A stretch of DNA of 36,226 nt from the NCBI RefSeq assembly GCF_000964225.1, contig NZ_BAMZ01000023.1, positions 1 through 36,226 of the forward strand, read 5' to 3'. The translations under genes were made by a program, and so were the position numbers. Below are positions 8,592 to 15,755 of this stretch, piece after piece. This DNA is from Acetobacter syzygii (lineage in GTDB: Bacteria > Pseudomonadota > Alphaproteobacteria > Acetobacterales > Acetobacteraceae). Below the pieces are notes generated by a model. It was not told where the DNA came from. It saw only the letters and a program-made list of their open reading frames with translations, and ran no database searches. Each line of letters starts with the position of its first letter. The first letter of the stretch is position 1.

Positions 8592-9296
8592 GGTGTTTCA
8601 TTCCCGTCACCGTTCGTTGTCTGGTTTGATACAGCATAAACGGAGGGTGAACTACGCTCTATTCTGAATCCGTCCTATGCCGCTCATGAATCAATAAGGG
8701 GGGCGTGTCTTGGGCACCTCACACAGCCCCCCTGCTCATTCTCGAACCTCTCAGGGACTCAAAACGGGTACCCTTGCGGCATGGTTGTATGGTTCATGGT
8801 TGACTTCAGATTATGGGGGTTAAGCCGTTGTTGTTGTTCAGCGGTGCGCCACGAAAACATTATCAGGGGAAATCCTGCGGCCCTCTAAGGAACGCTCCGG
8901 GTCCCTTTCTGGGTACCCTTTGGTCCTGAGTGTTTACCTGTGGATAACTCACTATTCCTTAATGTTTTCAAAGGGTTACGGTGGATATGGGGCTAATACC
9001 CCTCCTATTAGAGGAACGCCGCTAAGGTAAGGGTAGAGAGAGTGTGATCAAGTCCCTCTCTGTTAGTGACACCCATCATCATCTTTTCATCAGTGTGTTC
9101 GGGTCAAATAGGCATTGCTTCCTTCTCCTGCCTGTTTGGCCTGAGCATATTCCAGTGCCAAGCTCAACCCATGGCGAAGCACATTGAGCACTCAATCATC
9201 TGACCACCGAGTAAAGGAGATTTAGCGTTCTACTAGGCTGTAACAGGTTTGTAAGCTGCACTGTGTCCTTCGGTAGTCACAACCCACCAAAGGTCA
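8592..9296. other. Non-coding control region of the element
   Basis: About 700 bases without a convincing gene, between the divergent serine recombinase and HNH genes. It holds a long GC-rich hairpin (8697-8733), GGGTACCCTT twice (8766-8775, 8911-8920), AGGAACGC twice (8888-8895, 9012-9019), a perfect DnaA-box word TGTGGATAA (8939-8947), and an inverted repeat CTAATA/TATTAG (8993-9011). These could be recombination, replication or operator sites; none is proved. Confidence 0.5.
8697..8733. other. Strong GC-rich hairpin upstream of the serine recombinase
   Basis: AGGGGGGC plus GTGT (8697-8708) pairs with ACAC, a bulged A, and GCCCCCCT (8721-8733) around a 12-base loop. No T-run follows on the plus strand; on the minus strand TTATTGATT follows. 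It lies about 105 bases upstream of the recombinase start. It could be a terminator-like leader, a resolution-site element or a replication structure. Confidence 0.5.
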
Positions 9297-9848
9297 TTGA
9301 CAAGCTACAACCTTACAACACTACCGGCTGACACTAACAGCCACGCAACACCTCATAAGAAAAGAAGACGCCCCCGTGGAGCAAGCCTCGAAGACTCTAT
9401 AGCGCTCTATGAGGATGAAACAGGCCATTGGACCGGAGCGTGTGACAGTGACGGTTATCCTGTTCTCCATTTGAAAGGGAAAACCCAGCCTGTCCATCGC
9501 CTTAGAGCAGAGCTTGCAGGGTGGGACATAGAGGGCAAAGTTGTTATGCACATTGACGACAACCCCCTCAACGTCCGCCTAGACAACCTCCGTGTAGGCA
9601 CTCAAGCTGAGAATATGGCTGACATGGCCCAGAAGGGTAGAGGCCACACAGCTTCACGTTTCAAGGCAACAGAAATAGCTACCATCGTGCGCCAGCATAA
9701 AATGGGTGTTTCTATCAACCAGCTTGCCCGTGCAACTGGGCGGTCACGCAAAGCCATACGCGCCCTATTAAGCCGTATAGCCCTCAGAGACTCACAGGAG
9801 TCCGCACAGGGCCTTCTAGGCTTCACTGGCTCTATCACACCCGCCTAA
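9297..9848 (+). CDS. HNH endonuclease, homing/phage type, with C-terminal helical segment
   Basis: A 183-residue protein with a basic N-terminus (KKRRRPRG) and then an HNH nuclease core: VHRLRAELAGW supplies the first His, VVMHIDDNPLNVRLDNL the second His, acidic residues and Asn, and VGTQAENMADM the usual ending. The C-terminal ATEIATIVRQHKMGVSINQL with RATGRSRKAIRALL looks like a helix-turn-helix for DNA recognition. It would make metal-dependent cuts in DNA. The start appears to be TTG 9297 with AAAGG only 3 bases upstream, so this start is weak; no in-frame ATG exists before the core. Its last 33 bases overlap the 3' end of the integrase gene on the opposite strand. It may be a free-standing homing-type passenger, or a helper of the element. 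Confidence 0.82.
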   Translation: MTSYNLTTLPADTNSHATPHKKRRRPRGASLEDSIALYEDETGHWTGACDSDGYPVLHLKGKTQPVHRLRAELAGWDIEGKVVMHIDDNPLNVRLDNLRVGTQAENMADMAQKGRGHTASRFKATEIATIVRQHKMGVSINQLARATGRSRKAIRALLSRIALRDSQESAQGLLGFTGSITPA

Positions 9849-11534
9849 CACCATAGGCCACTCTCGGACAGTATCTGAGGGAATTAGCGTCATGCTCTTT
9901 CCTTTGGATGCTGCCCTTTTGTTCATGGTAGCCATATCATTATCGTGCGCCAGCGTTCGCCTGACAGACTCAGGCATACCAAGAGCAACCATATCCAGCA
10001 CAGCACGATCATACAGGCTTCTATCTAATTGCCCCACATAGGTGTTGTCGCCCAGCGATTGAGAAACATGCCCGACAAGACGATCACGTATTAGGACTGT
10101 GCAGGCAGTGGCACCATTACCCGCAGCAGTTGCAAAATAAGTCATGAATGTGCCTCGGAGGTTGTGAAAGTTGTGCGGATCATCCTTGCCCAGAACCGCC
10201 TTCCGAAAATCACCAAATCGCTTTGCGAATGTCCATGACCGCTTGTTATCATCACCCCCCGGTGGCAACTCGGAAAATAGAGGTGCATCTGCATCAGGCC
10301 CGGCATTGGCTACCCTCCGGGCAATGATCGGTTGCACAAATGGGTGCAGGGGCACGATACGGAGGGCGTTACGTGTCTTGGCTACCTCTGAGGTGATCTT
10401 TACGGCCCAGAGACCCCCTTCCTTTTCAGGCGGGATAACTCTGCCCCTCGTAAGGCTGCATAACTCGTTCTGTCTTGCTCCGGTCATTAGCCCAAGGCGC
10501 AGCAGATCAAAAATGGCAGGGCCATACTTCCAGCGTTTGACCGCATCAGGATCAGCCTGCAAAAGCCGGAGTATGGCTTCCTCCTGATATGCAGAGGGTT
10601 TATCTTCTGTTTGCTCTTCACGTTCTGCCCGCTTTTTCAGCCCGGACGTTGCGCCGAGCCACGGATTAACGCCCGTCACATATCCTTTCCGTTCAGCCCA
10701 GCCCCAGAAGACCTTAAGCGGGCTTATACGGCTCTGAACGGTCTTTGCACGGAGGCCTTTCCTCTGAGCCAGCCATTCAGGAAAAGCACTGATAACACGC
10801 CTTGATAGGCTTTCTATCGCTACCGTTCTTATAAAGGCAGCAGCATCAGCAACCTGATCCTCCTCCCCCTCCTCGGATAAGAGATATTCACCCAGAAGCC
10901 GGAAAGACAGAAGGTGGCCTCTCAATGTTTGCTGTTTGACCGTTCCGTCAATATCCCGCAACCACCTGTCTATAAGATTGCCCATGGGTGTCGCTTCGCC
11001 CAGAGCAATCGCCTTGTAGCGGTCTATGTAAGGCCCAGCAGAGACACCAGCCTCCTGCAATGCGTCTGCACGATCACTTAGGGCATCTAGCATATCGCTG
11101 GTTTTACGGTCACGCTCACTTGTCCGTATTGTGGTGCGGTGCGGCAATCCGTTCCTGTCTTCGGTATATACTTCCTCGGTCTGGTCTTCTCGGGTTGACG
11201 CCTTGGCAAGCTCTTTTCTGGCTTCAAGAGCCTCTGCAATAGTCTGCTCGTCTTCTGCCCACGGAAAGGCCCAGTCTGGTTGCCAGTCACCGTGCAGAGG
11301 GGGCAGGCCTATCTCCTGTAGTCTGACGTCTATTTCTTTGCGTATGTCTTCCAGCGCCTTGTAACGCCTGCCCATTGCTTCCTTGCGGTCGCTTGTGCCC
11401 AGCGTCTTAACGACCTCGGCCTTATGTCCGGTTTTTGTTCCGAACGCCTTACCTACGTCTGAACGACGATCACGCGGCACATGGAAGCGGACACTCCACG
11501 TTTGTGAGCCAGCACGGCGGAAGATATTATACAT
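9816..11534 (-). CDS. Tyrosine-type site-specific integrase (DUF6538 N-terminus)
   Basis: The 572-residue product probably integrates and excises the element at tRNA-Ser. The N-terminus (MYNIFRRAGSQTWSVRFHVP) is the DUF6538 type; a SAM-like core-binding region follows at about 180-300; the catalytic domain has Arg354 (TGARQNEL), Lys386 (VAKTRN), His457 and Arg460 (FHNLRG), His489 (LVGHVSQS) and Tyr499 (NTYVGQL), a full active-site set. I prefer ATG 11534 (GAGG 11 bases upstream). An in-frame ATG at 11543 and GTG at 11579 are possible, but the GTG lies inside a putative arm site. The gene faces away from attR, with its 5' end 106 bases from the core, so its promoter overlaps the attachment region and may be controlled by integrase binding. 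Confidence 0.93.
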   Translation of the reverse strand: MYNIFRRAGSQTWSVRFHVPRDRRSDVGKAFGTKTGHKAEVVKTLGTSDRKEAMGRRYKALEDIRKEIDVRLQEIGLPPLHGDWQPDWAFPWAEDEQTIAEALEARKELAKASTREDQTEEVYTEDRNGLPHRTTIRTSERDRKTSDMLDALSDRADALQEAGVSAGPYIDRYKAIALGEATPMGNLIDRWLRDIDGTVKQQTLRGHLLSFRLLGEYLLSEEGEEDQVADAAAFIRTVAIESLSRRVISAFPEWLAQRKGLRAKTVQSRISPLKVFWGWAERKGYVTGVNPWLGATSGLKKRAEREEQTEDKPSAYQEEAILRLLQADPDAVKRWKYGPAIFDLLRLGLMTGARQNELCSLTRGRVIPPEKEGGLWAVKITSEVAKTRNALRIVPLHPFVQPIIARRVANAGPDADAPLFSELPPGGDDNKRSWTFAKRFGDFRKAVLGKDDPHNFHNLRGTFMTYFATAAGNGATACTVLIRDRLVGHVSQSLGDNTYVGQLDRSLYDRAVLDMVALGMPESVRRTLAHDNDMATMNKRAASKGKSMTLIPSDTVREWPMVLGGCDRASEA

Positions 11535-11568
11535 GTCGTTCATATCCTCAGATATGTAACGCTGGACA

Positions 11569-11600
11569 TGTAACGACACAATACAACACTGTAACTACAG
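11569..11600. promoter_or_regulatory. Putative integrase arm-type sites, right end
   Basis: TGTAACGACA (11569-11578) and CACTGTAACTACAG (11587-11600) lie between the integrase gene and the attR core and are matched at 7686-7719 near attL. A partial copy, ATGTAACG, occurs twice (11554-11561 and 11568-11575). Confidence 0.55.
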
Positions 11601-11639
11601 GATTGTCTAAGTGGTTGTTTTTATAGGGAAAACAGCAGG

Positions 11640-11657
11640 TTGGCGGAGAGAGAGGGA
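11640..11657 (+). repeat. attR core (18-bp direct repeat, tRNA-Ser 3' end)
   Basis: Identical to 7626-7643. It covers the CCA, discriminator base and 3' acceptor strand of tRNA-Ser and ends within the T-arm, so the tRNA stays intact after insertion. Confidence 0.85.
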
Positions 11658-11731
11658 TTCGAACCCTCGGTACGCTATTAACGTACACACGCTTTCCAAG
11701 CGTGCGCCTTAAGCCGCTCGGCCATCTCTCC
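11641..11731 (-). tRNA. tRNA-Ser (anticodon GGA)
   Basis: The minus strand folds as a 91-nt class II tRNA. GGAGAGA acceptor pairs with TCTCTCC; the D arm is GCCGAGCGGCTTAAGGC; the anticodon loop CTTGGAAAG has anticodon GGA flanked by the stem ACGC/GCGT; a long variable arm (TACGTTAATAGCGTA) is typical of serine tRNAs; the T loop is GGTTCGAATCC; and CCA is encoded. It reads UCC/UCU codons. It is the integration target of the element next to it. Confidence 0.97.
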
Positions 11732-11767
11732 AGCGCGAGGACGGTAATAGCAAGATTATCAGAACAG

Positions 11768-11801
11768 GCAAGAGGGAAAGCGCCCTCATTGCTATTTTTT
11801 T
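11768..11801 (+). terminator. Plus-oriented terminator-like hairpin
   Basis: GCAAGAGGG (11768-11776), a 6-base loop, then CCCTC-A-TTGC (11783-11792, one bulge), followed by TATTTTTTT. The T-run follows on the plus strand only, while trpF and the tRNA are both on the minus strand, so it would stop transcription antisense to trpF. The stem may also act as a weaker trpF terminator. Confidence 0.6.
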
Positions 11802-11803
11802 CT

Positions 11804-12448
11804 TCAGCCTTCTCTCACCCCACGCGCATTCTGCACGAAGCTGGCAATTAATGCAGGATCTTTAATGCCGGGAGCACTTTCTACACCGGACGACACATCC
11901 ACAGCAGGCACGCCTGTTACACCAACAGCCTCGGCCACATTATCGGGCCGCAAGCCTCCTGCCAGCATCCATGGAAAAGCAGGGGCCCACCCAGCCAGCA
12001 AAGACCAGTCCAGTTTCTGGGCATTGCCCCCCGGTCGTGTTGCATCCTTGGGCGGACGTGGTTCTATAAGCAGACGTTGAACAGGGCAGCTTGTGGGCAA
12101 CTCCTCCCGCCCTGCCACAGGAATGGACAGCCACACAGGCAATCCAAACCGATGCGCTACATCCTGAGCACGCGCGTCCGAGGCATAAATTTGCAGGATA
12201 TCAAGCGGCGCGTGCTCCAGAACCCGTGCAATATCCTCATCCTGAGGATGCACAAACAAACCAACGGTTTTGGCCCGCCCCGGCCCGCGCGCAGCCAGTG
12301 AGGCCGCACGTTGTGGTGTGACAAAACGCGGAGAGCGGGCAAAAAACACAAAGCCTATCCAGTCAGCCCCATGCTCCACACACGCATCAAATCCGGCCTC
12401 TTCCGTCAGACCGCAGATTTTTACACCCGTGGTGTGTGGAACTGACAT
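11804..12448 (-). CDS. trpF: N-(5'-phosphoribosyl)anthranilate isomerase
   Basis: TrpF carries out the Amadori rearrangement of phosphoribosylanthranilate in tryptophan synthesis, in the cytoplasm. The 214-residue TIM-barrel has the family opening VKICGLT with the catalytic base Cys12, then ADWIGFVFFARSPRFV, and the phosphate-binding end LAGGLRPDN and VDVSSGVE. In the segment RLLIEPRPPKDATRPGG the position where relatives I know carry the general-acid Asp (as in LLFDAKPP) reads Glu129, a conservative but notable change. It starts 2 bases after the pyrF stop, so it is translationally linked to pyrF; the other trp genes are not in this window. Confidence 0.95.
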   Translation of the reverse strand: MSVPHTTGVKICGLTEEAGFDACVEHGADWIGFVFFARSPRFVTPQRAASLAARGPGRAKTVGLFVHPQDEDIARVLEHAPLDILQIYASDARAQDVAHRFGLPVWLSIPVAGREELPTSCPVQRLLIEPRPPKDATRPGGNAQKLDWSLLAGWAPAFPWMLAGGLRPDNVAEAVGVTGVPAVDVSSGVESAPGIKDPALIASFVQNARGVREG

Positions 12449-12450
12449 GC

Positions 12451-13164
12451 TTATCCTTCCAGCTCAGCCATAATGGCAGCCGCAGCGGCATGGGGGTCTG
12501 CTGCTTGGGTAATGGGCCGACCGACCACAATCCAGTCTGCTCCGGCATCTCGCGCCTGAGCAGGGGTCATGACCCGCTTTTGATCGCCTTTTGCCGCCCC
12601 TGCGGGGCGAATGCCCGGAGTTACAATAACCGGATCATTCCCCAGATCATCACGCAGCACACTCAACTCATGCGCCGAGCAGACAAGTCCGTCCATGCCG
12701 GACTGCACAGCCAGACGGGCCAGACGCCGCACCTGCGCACAGGCACCATCCATAACCCCGGTTTCGGCCAAGCCCTGATCATCCAGACTGGTCAGCACCG
12801 TAACAGCCAGCAACAATGGACGCTCCCCTTCGGGAAAAGCCAGATCACAGGCTGTACGTGCAGCCTCCATCATCGCGCGGCCACCTGATGCGTGGAGGGT
12901 AAGCATACGAGGGCGCAAGTGCGAGAGCGAACGCACTGCCGCACCAACCGTATTGGGAATATCATGCAGCTTCAGGTCCAAAAACAGGGGGGAGCCACGC
13001 GCAACATCCGCTACAGCCTGAAAACCCGCCGCATAGGTAAATTCCAGCCCCAGCTTGATAATACCAGATACGGGGGCCACATCCCGGACCCACTGGCGGG
13101 CCTGAACAGGGTCCTGCGTATCCAGGGAAACAATAAGACCCGTGCGACGGTTTGGCTTAGACAT
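12451..13164 (-). CDS. pyrF: Orotidine 5'-phosphate decarboxylase
   Basis: PyrF converts OMP to UMP, the last step of de novo pyrimidine synthesis. The product, about 237 residues, has GLIVSLDT at the start, the catalytic DLKLHDIPNT motif (Asp-Lys-x-x-Asp), and the phosphate-binding VTPGIRP and DWIVVGRPIT near the end. ATG 13164 overlaps the last codons of the upstream LapA-like gene by 8 bases, suggesting translational coupling; the frame is open far upstream, but that extension lies in the coding region of the neighbour and was rejected. Order of transcription: LapA-like, pyrF, trpF. Confidence 0.96.
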   Translation of the reverse strand: MSKPNRRTGLIVSLDTQDPVQARQWVRDVAPVSGIIKLGLEFTYAAGFQAVADVARGSPLFLDLKLHDIPNTVGAAVRSLSHLRPRMLTLHASGGRAMMEAARTACDLAFPEGERPLLLAVTVLTSLDDQGLAETGVMDGACAQVRRLARLAVQSGMDGLVCSAHELSVLRDDLGNDPVIVTPGIRPAGAAKGDQKRVMTPAQARDAGADWIVVGRPITQAADPHAAAAAIMAELEG

Positions 13165-13522
13165 TGGTTTGCTCTTCGCTCCCTGTGAGATGAGACTGCG
13201 GCGTAACAACGGGTTGCTCCACGGGGGGAGCTGCAACAACTGCGGGTCTGTTGGCCAAAATAGCCTTGACCTGCGCAAGCTGTGCCTCCAGATCCCGGAC
13301 CTGCTGTTCGGCCTTGCGGGCTCTGCGTCCCTGCCGGAACTCAACCACCCACAGACAGAATGCCCCAAGCAGGAAAGACAGAGCACCAACGCTTAGCGCC
13401 AGCACGCCTAGCGAACATTTCCAGCTATATGTGAGCATCCACATATCCTGCGGGTCCTGATTACTGGCACTGAACACAACAAGTGCAAGCAGGAACGGAA
13501 CAACAATTATGAGCCTGATCAT
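13157..13522 (-). CDS. LapA-domain (DUF1049) inner-membrane protein
   Basis: The 121-residue product has two hydrophobic helices (about 3-20 and 38-60) separated by a short NQDPQDMWMLTYSW segment, then a basic stretch (RQGRRARK) and a coiled-coil-like region, KAEQQVRDLEAQLAQVKAIL, and a Pro/Val-rich tail. This is the layout of LapA/DUF1049 proteins, often linked to lipopolysaccharide assembly and sitting upstream of pyrF or lapB-type genes. It is the first gene of the leftward operon and overlaps the pyrF start. Its role here is inferred from the family only. Confidence 0.8.
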   Translation of the reverse strand: MIRLIIVVPFLLALVVFSASNQDPQDMWMLTYSWKCSLGVLALSVGALSFLLGAFCLWVVEFRQGRRARKAEQQVRDLEAQLAQVKAILANRPAVVAAPPVEQPVVTPQSHLTGSEEQTNV

Positions 13523-13723
13523 GGTGGTGTGGTAGCCCTATCCTACGCAAAGAACAAGAATGCAGACCAACAGGCTGCACGGCAACTTGTGGCTACCATA
13601 CCATGGTTTTTCCACCCGTCTGCCGTGCTGTTGGCTTTAAACCTCTTTACGCATTCTCTTTTCTGCGTTTTGCTGCCCGTGCACCGCGCCAAAAGGCAGC
13701 AGACGCATGAGGGAGATACAGAC

Positions 13724-14695
13724 ATGCTGGTTCTGACTCAGGGAGACCCGGCCAGTATTGCGCCAGAAATTACCGCCGCAGTCTGGCAAAAGCTCCGCCA
13801 GAGTGGTCCGGCTTTTGTTTATATAGGCGACCCATCCCTGCTGGAGCGGCGCATACCAGTGCAGCCCATTCGCTACCTTGCGGATGGCGCAGATGTTTTT
13901 AGCCACGCCCTGCCTGTTATTCCCCTGCATCTGGCAGCCCCTCCGGCTATGGGAGAACCCGACCGCCGGAATGCCGCGAGCGTAATAGAGAGTATTCGTC
14001 AGGCTGTGGAACTGACCCTGAGTGGTGAAGCCTCGGCCATGATCACCAACCCAATCAGCAAGGATGTGGTGCAGGGAGCGGGTTTTCGCCACCCCGGGCA
14101 TACAAGTTATCTGGCAGAGCTTTGCCAAACACCGGGGGATGAGGTCATGCTTCTGGCTGGTCCTTCCCTTAAGGTTGTGCCCATTACAGTCCATGTTGCC
14201 CTGCGCAACGCCATTACCCAGCTTTCTACAGACTTAATCATCCGTACCGCCCGTACTGTTGCAGCCGGGCTCCGGCGGGACTTTGGTATTCCTCACCCCC
14301 GGCTGGCCTTTGCGGGCCTCAACCCCCATGCAGGCGAACATGGTCTGATGGGGGACGAGGAGCAGAATATTATCATCCCCGCCCTCAATACCCTCCGGCA
14401 GGAAGGGATGACAGCCAGCGGCCCCTTACCTGCGGACACAATGTTTACACCCCATGCACGCAGCCAGTACGATGTAGCCCTTTGCATGTACCATGACCAA
14501 GGACTGATCCCGCTTAAAACGCTGGATATGGCAGAGGGCGTTAACGTCACACTGGGTCTGCCCATTATCCGTACATCGCCAGACCATGGGACCGCATTTG
14601 ACATAGCAGGCCAGAACAAGGCAGACCCACGCAGCTTGGAAGCTGCCATAAGACTGGCCGCCACACTGGCCGAAAACAGAAGGAAACATGCATGA
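13724..14695 (+). CDS. pdxA: 4-hydroxythreonine-4-phosphate dehydrogenase
   Basis: PdxA oxidises 4-phosphohydroxy-L-threonine with NAD(P) to the unstable precursor that PdxJ uses for pyridoxine 5'-phosphate. The 323-residue product begins [15 protein letters not shown]; metal-binding His residues appear in [13 protein letters not shown], in LNPHAGEHG, and in [19 protein letters not shown] and [11 protein letters not shown] are also family motifs. ATG 13724 follows GGGAG by about 9 bases; the open frame to 13529 lies in the promoter region shared with the divergent lapA-like gene. Its stop overlaps the pdxJ start (ATGA), coupling the two consecutive enzymes. Confidence 0.96.
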   Translation: MLVLTQGDPASIAPEITAAVWQKLRQSGPAFVYIGDPSLLERRIPVQPIRYLADGADVFSHALPVIPLHLAAPPAMGEPDRRNAASVIESIRQAVELTLSGEASAMITNPISKDVVQGAGFRHPGHTSYLAELCQTPGDEVMLLAGPSLKVVPITVHVALRNAITQLSTDLIIRTARTVAAGLRRDFGIPHPRLAFAGLNPHAGEHGLMGDEEQNIIIPALNTLRQEGMTASGPLPADTMFTPHARSQYDVALCMYHDQGLIPLKTLDMAEGVNVTLGLPIIRTSPDHGTAFDIAGQNKADPRSLEAAIRLAATLAENRRKHA

Positions 14696-15414
14696 GACCG
14701 GCCATAAGGCTTGGGGTCAACATTGACCACGTTGCGACCGTCCGTAACGCCCGCGGGGGCCAGCACCCCGACCCGGTGGCCGCGGCCCTTCTGGCCGTAC
14801 AGTCTGGGGCGGATGGCATAACAGCCCACCTGCGCGAAGACCGCCGCCATATACGGGATGCAGATCTGGAACGCCTGCGTGCCGAGATAGAGGCCCCCCT
14901 GAACATGGAGATGGCCGCAACAGAGGAAATGGTCTCCATCGCCCGGACCTTACGCCCCCATGCCTGTTGCCTGGTGCCTGAACGGCGTGAGGAACTGACA
15001 ACTGAGGGCGGGCTGGATGTCGCCAGTCATTCTGCCACCCTTACGCCCAAGGTTCAGGCGCTCAAAGCGTGCGGTATTCGCGTATCGCTCTTTATCGACC
15101 CCGACGCGGAGCAGATTGAAGCTGCGGCAGCCACCGGCGCCCAGGTTGTGGAACTCCATACCGGCGCTTATGCACACGGCAAGGTGGGCGAAATTGAACG
15201 CCTGCAACGCGCTGCCCTGCAAGCAGAAAACCTTGGTCTGGAAGTGCACGCAGGCCATGGCCTGACCTACGAAAACGTGGGACCTGTTGCTGCCATTCCC
15301 CAAATTCGGGAGTTGAATATTGGTCACTTCCTGATCGGTCAGGCCATTTTTGACGGACTGCCAACTGTCATCCAGACCATGCTGGCCCACATCAACAAAG
15401 CGGCAGGTACCTGA
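14692..15414 (+). CDS. pdxJ: Pyridoxine 5'-phosphate synthase
   Basis: PdxJ condenses the PdxA product with 1-deoxyxylulose 5-phosphate to give pyridoxine 5'-phosphate, in the cytoplasm. The 240-residue TIM-barrel shows [28 protein letters not shown], the catalytic Glu region EMAATEEM, and [11 protein letters not shown] with [13 protein letters not shown] near the end. It overlaps pdxA by 4 bases (ATGA) and its stop is followed at once by the next start, so three genes in a row are tightly packed. Confidence 0.97.
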   Translation: MRPAIRLGVNIDHVATVRNARGGQHPDPVAAALLAVQSGADGITAHLREDRRHIRDADLERLRAEIEAPLNMEMAATEEMVSIARTLRPHACCLVPERREELTTEGGLDVASHSATLTPKVQALKACGIRVSLFIDPDAEQIEAAAATGAQVVELHTGAYAHGKVGEIERLQRAALQAENLGLEVHAGHGLTYENVGPVAAIPQIRELNIGHFLIGQAIFDGLPTVIQTMLAHINKAAGT

Positions 15415-15747
15415 ATGGAAGAGCAGGATTACAAAACACCCAAAGCGCTTATGGCTGCTGTTGTGGGTATGGGTCTTCTGATCATCGCAGGGGTGGTCAT
15501 ACTGGTTGGTGTGGTTATTCACCGTATGAACAGCCCCCAGCACCCTGCCATTGGCACGACCATTCCCCTAACCGATGCACGGACCACCCACCTTGCCCTT
15601 GGGCCAGAGGAACATCTGTTGAGCATGGCCCGCGTGCGGGATGACCTGTTGGCGCTCCACATCGCTGGCAAAGGGCAGGAGCGGATTATGCTCTGGAATG
15701 TTGTAACCGGGCAGATACAGCCAGGGCTGGAGGCAAAAGCACCCTGA
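15415..15747 (+). CDS. Small single-pass membrane protein, unknown function
   Basis: The 110-residue product has a short N-terminal cytoplasmic part, one hydrophobic helix (about residues 12-36, MAAVVGMGLLIIAGVVILVG), and a soluble part of about 70 residues probably in the periplasm, ending in LWNVVTGQIQPGLEAKAP. I do not recognise a characterised family; short proteins of this shape are common in alphaproteobacteria. ATG 15415 directly follows the pdxJ stop, and anmK begins 9 bases later, so it is almost certainly part of the pdxA-pdxJ-anmK operon. Confidence 0.75.
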   Translation: MEEQDYKTPKALMAAVVGMGLLIIAGVVILVGVVIHRMNSPQHPAIGTTIPLTDARTTHLALGPEEHLLSMARVRDDLLALHIAGKGQERIMLWNVVTGQIQPGLEAKAP

Positions 15748-15755
15748 CAGTTTTT

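Larger units (their letters stand above)
7626..11657. mobile_element. Integrative element inserted in the tRNA-Ser(GGA) 3' end
   Basis: An 18-bp perfect direct repeat, TTGGCGGAGAGAGAGGGA, occurs at 7626-7643 and at 11640-11657. The right copy is the 3' end of tRNA-Ser (CCA, discriminator, acceptor strand and part of the T arm); the left copy lacks the rest of the tRNA. This is the expected result of site-specific integration by a tyrosine recombinase with attB in a tRNA 3' end. Inside lie a serine recombinase, an HNH endonuclease, an integrase whose 5' end faces the tRNA, and about 700 non-coding bases. No structural, transfer or replication genes are visible, so it is a minimal or reduced element. 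Confidence 0.85.

Noticed and set aside
8094..8639. 181-codon plus-strand frame opposite the serine recombinase
   Set aside because: Antisense to a clear recombinase; no protein character.
13165..13389. N-terminal extension of pyrF
   Set aside because: Overlaps the LapA-like gene in another frame; the coupled start at 13164 fits the family length.
13529..13723. N-terminal extension of pdxA
   Set aside because: The 65 extra residues show no relation to PdxA and cover the divergent promoter region; ATG 13724 has a ribosome site.
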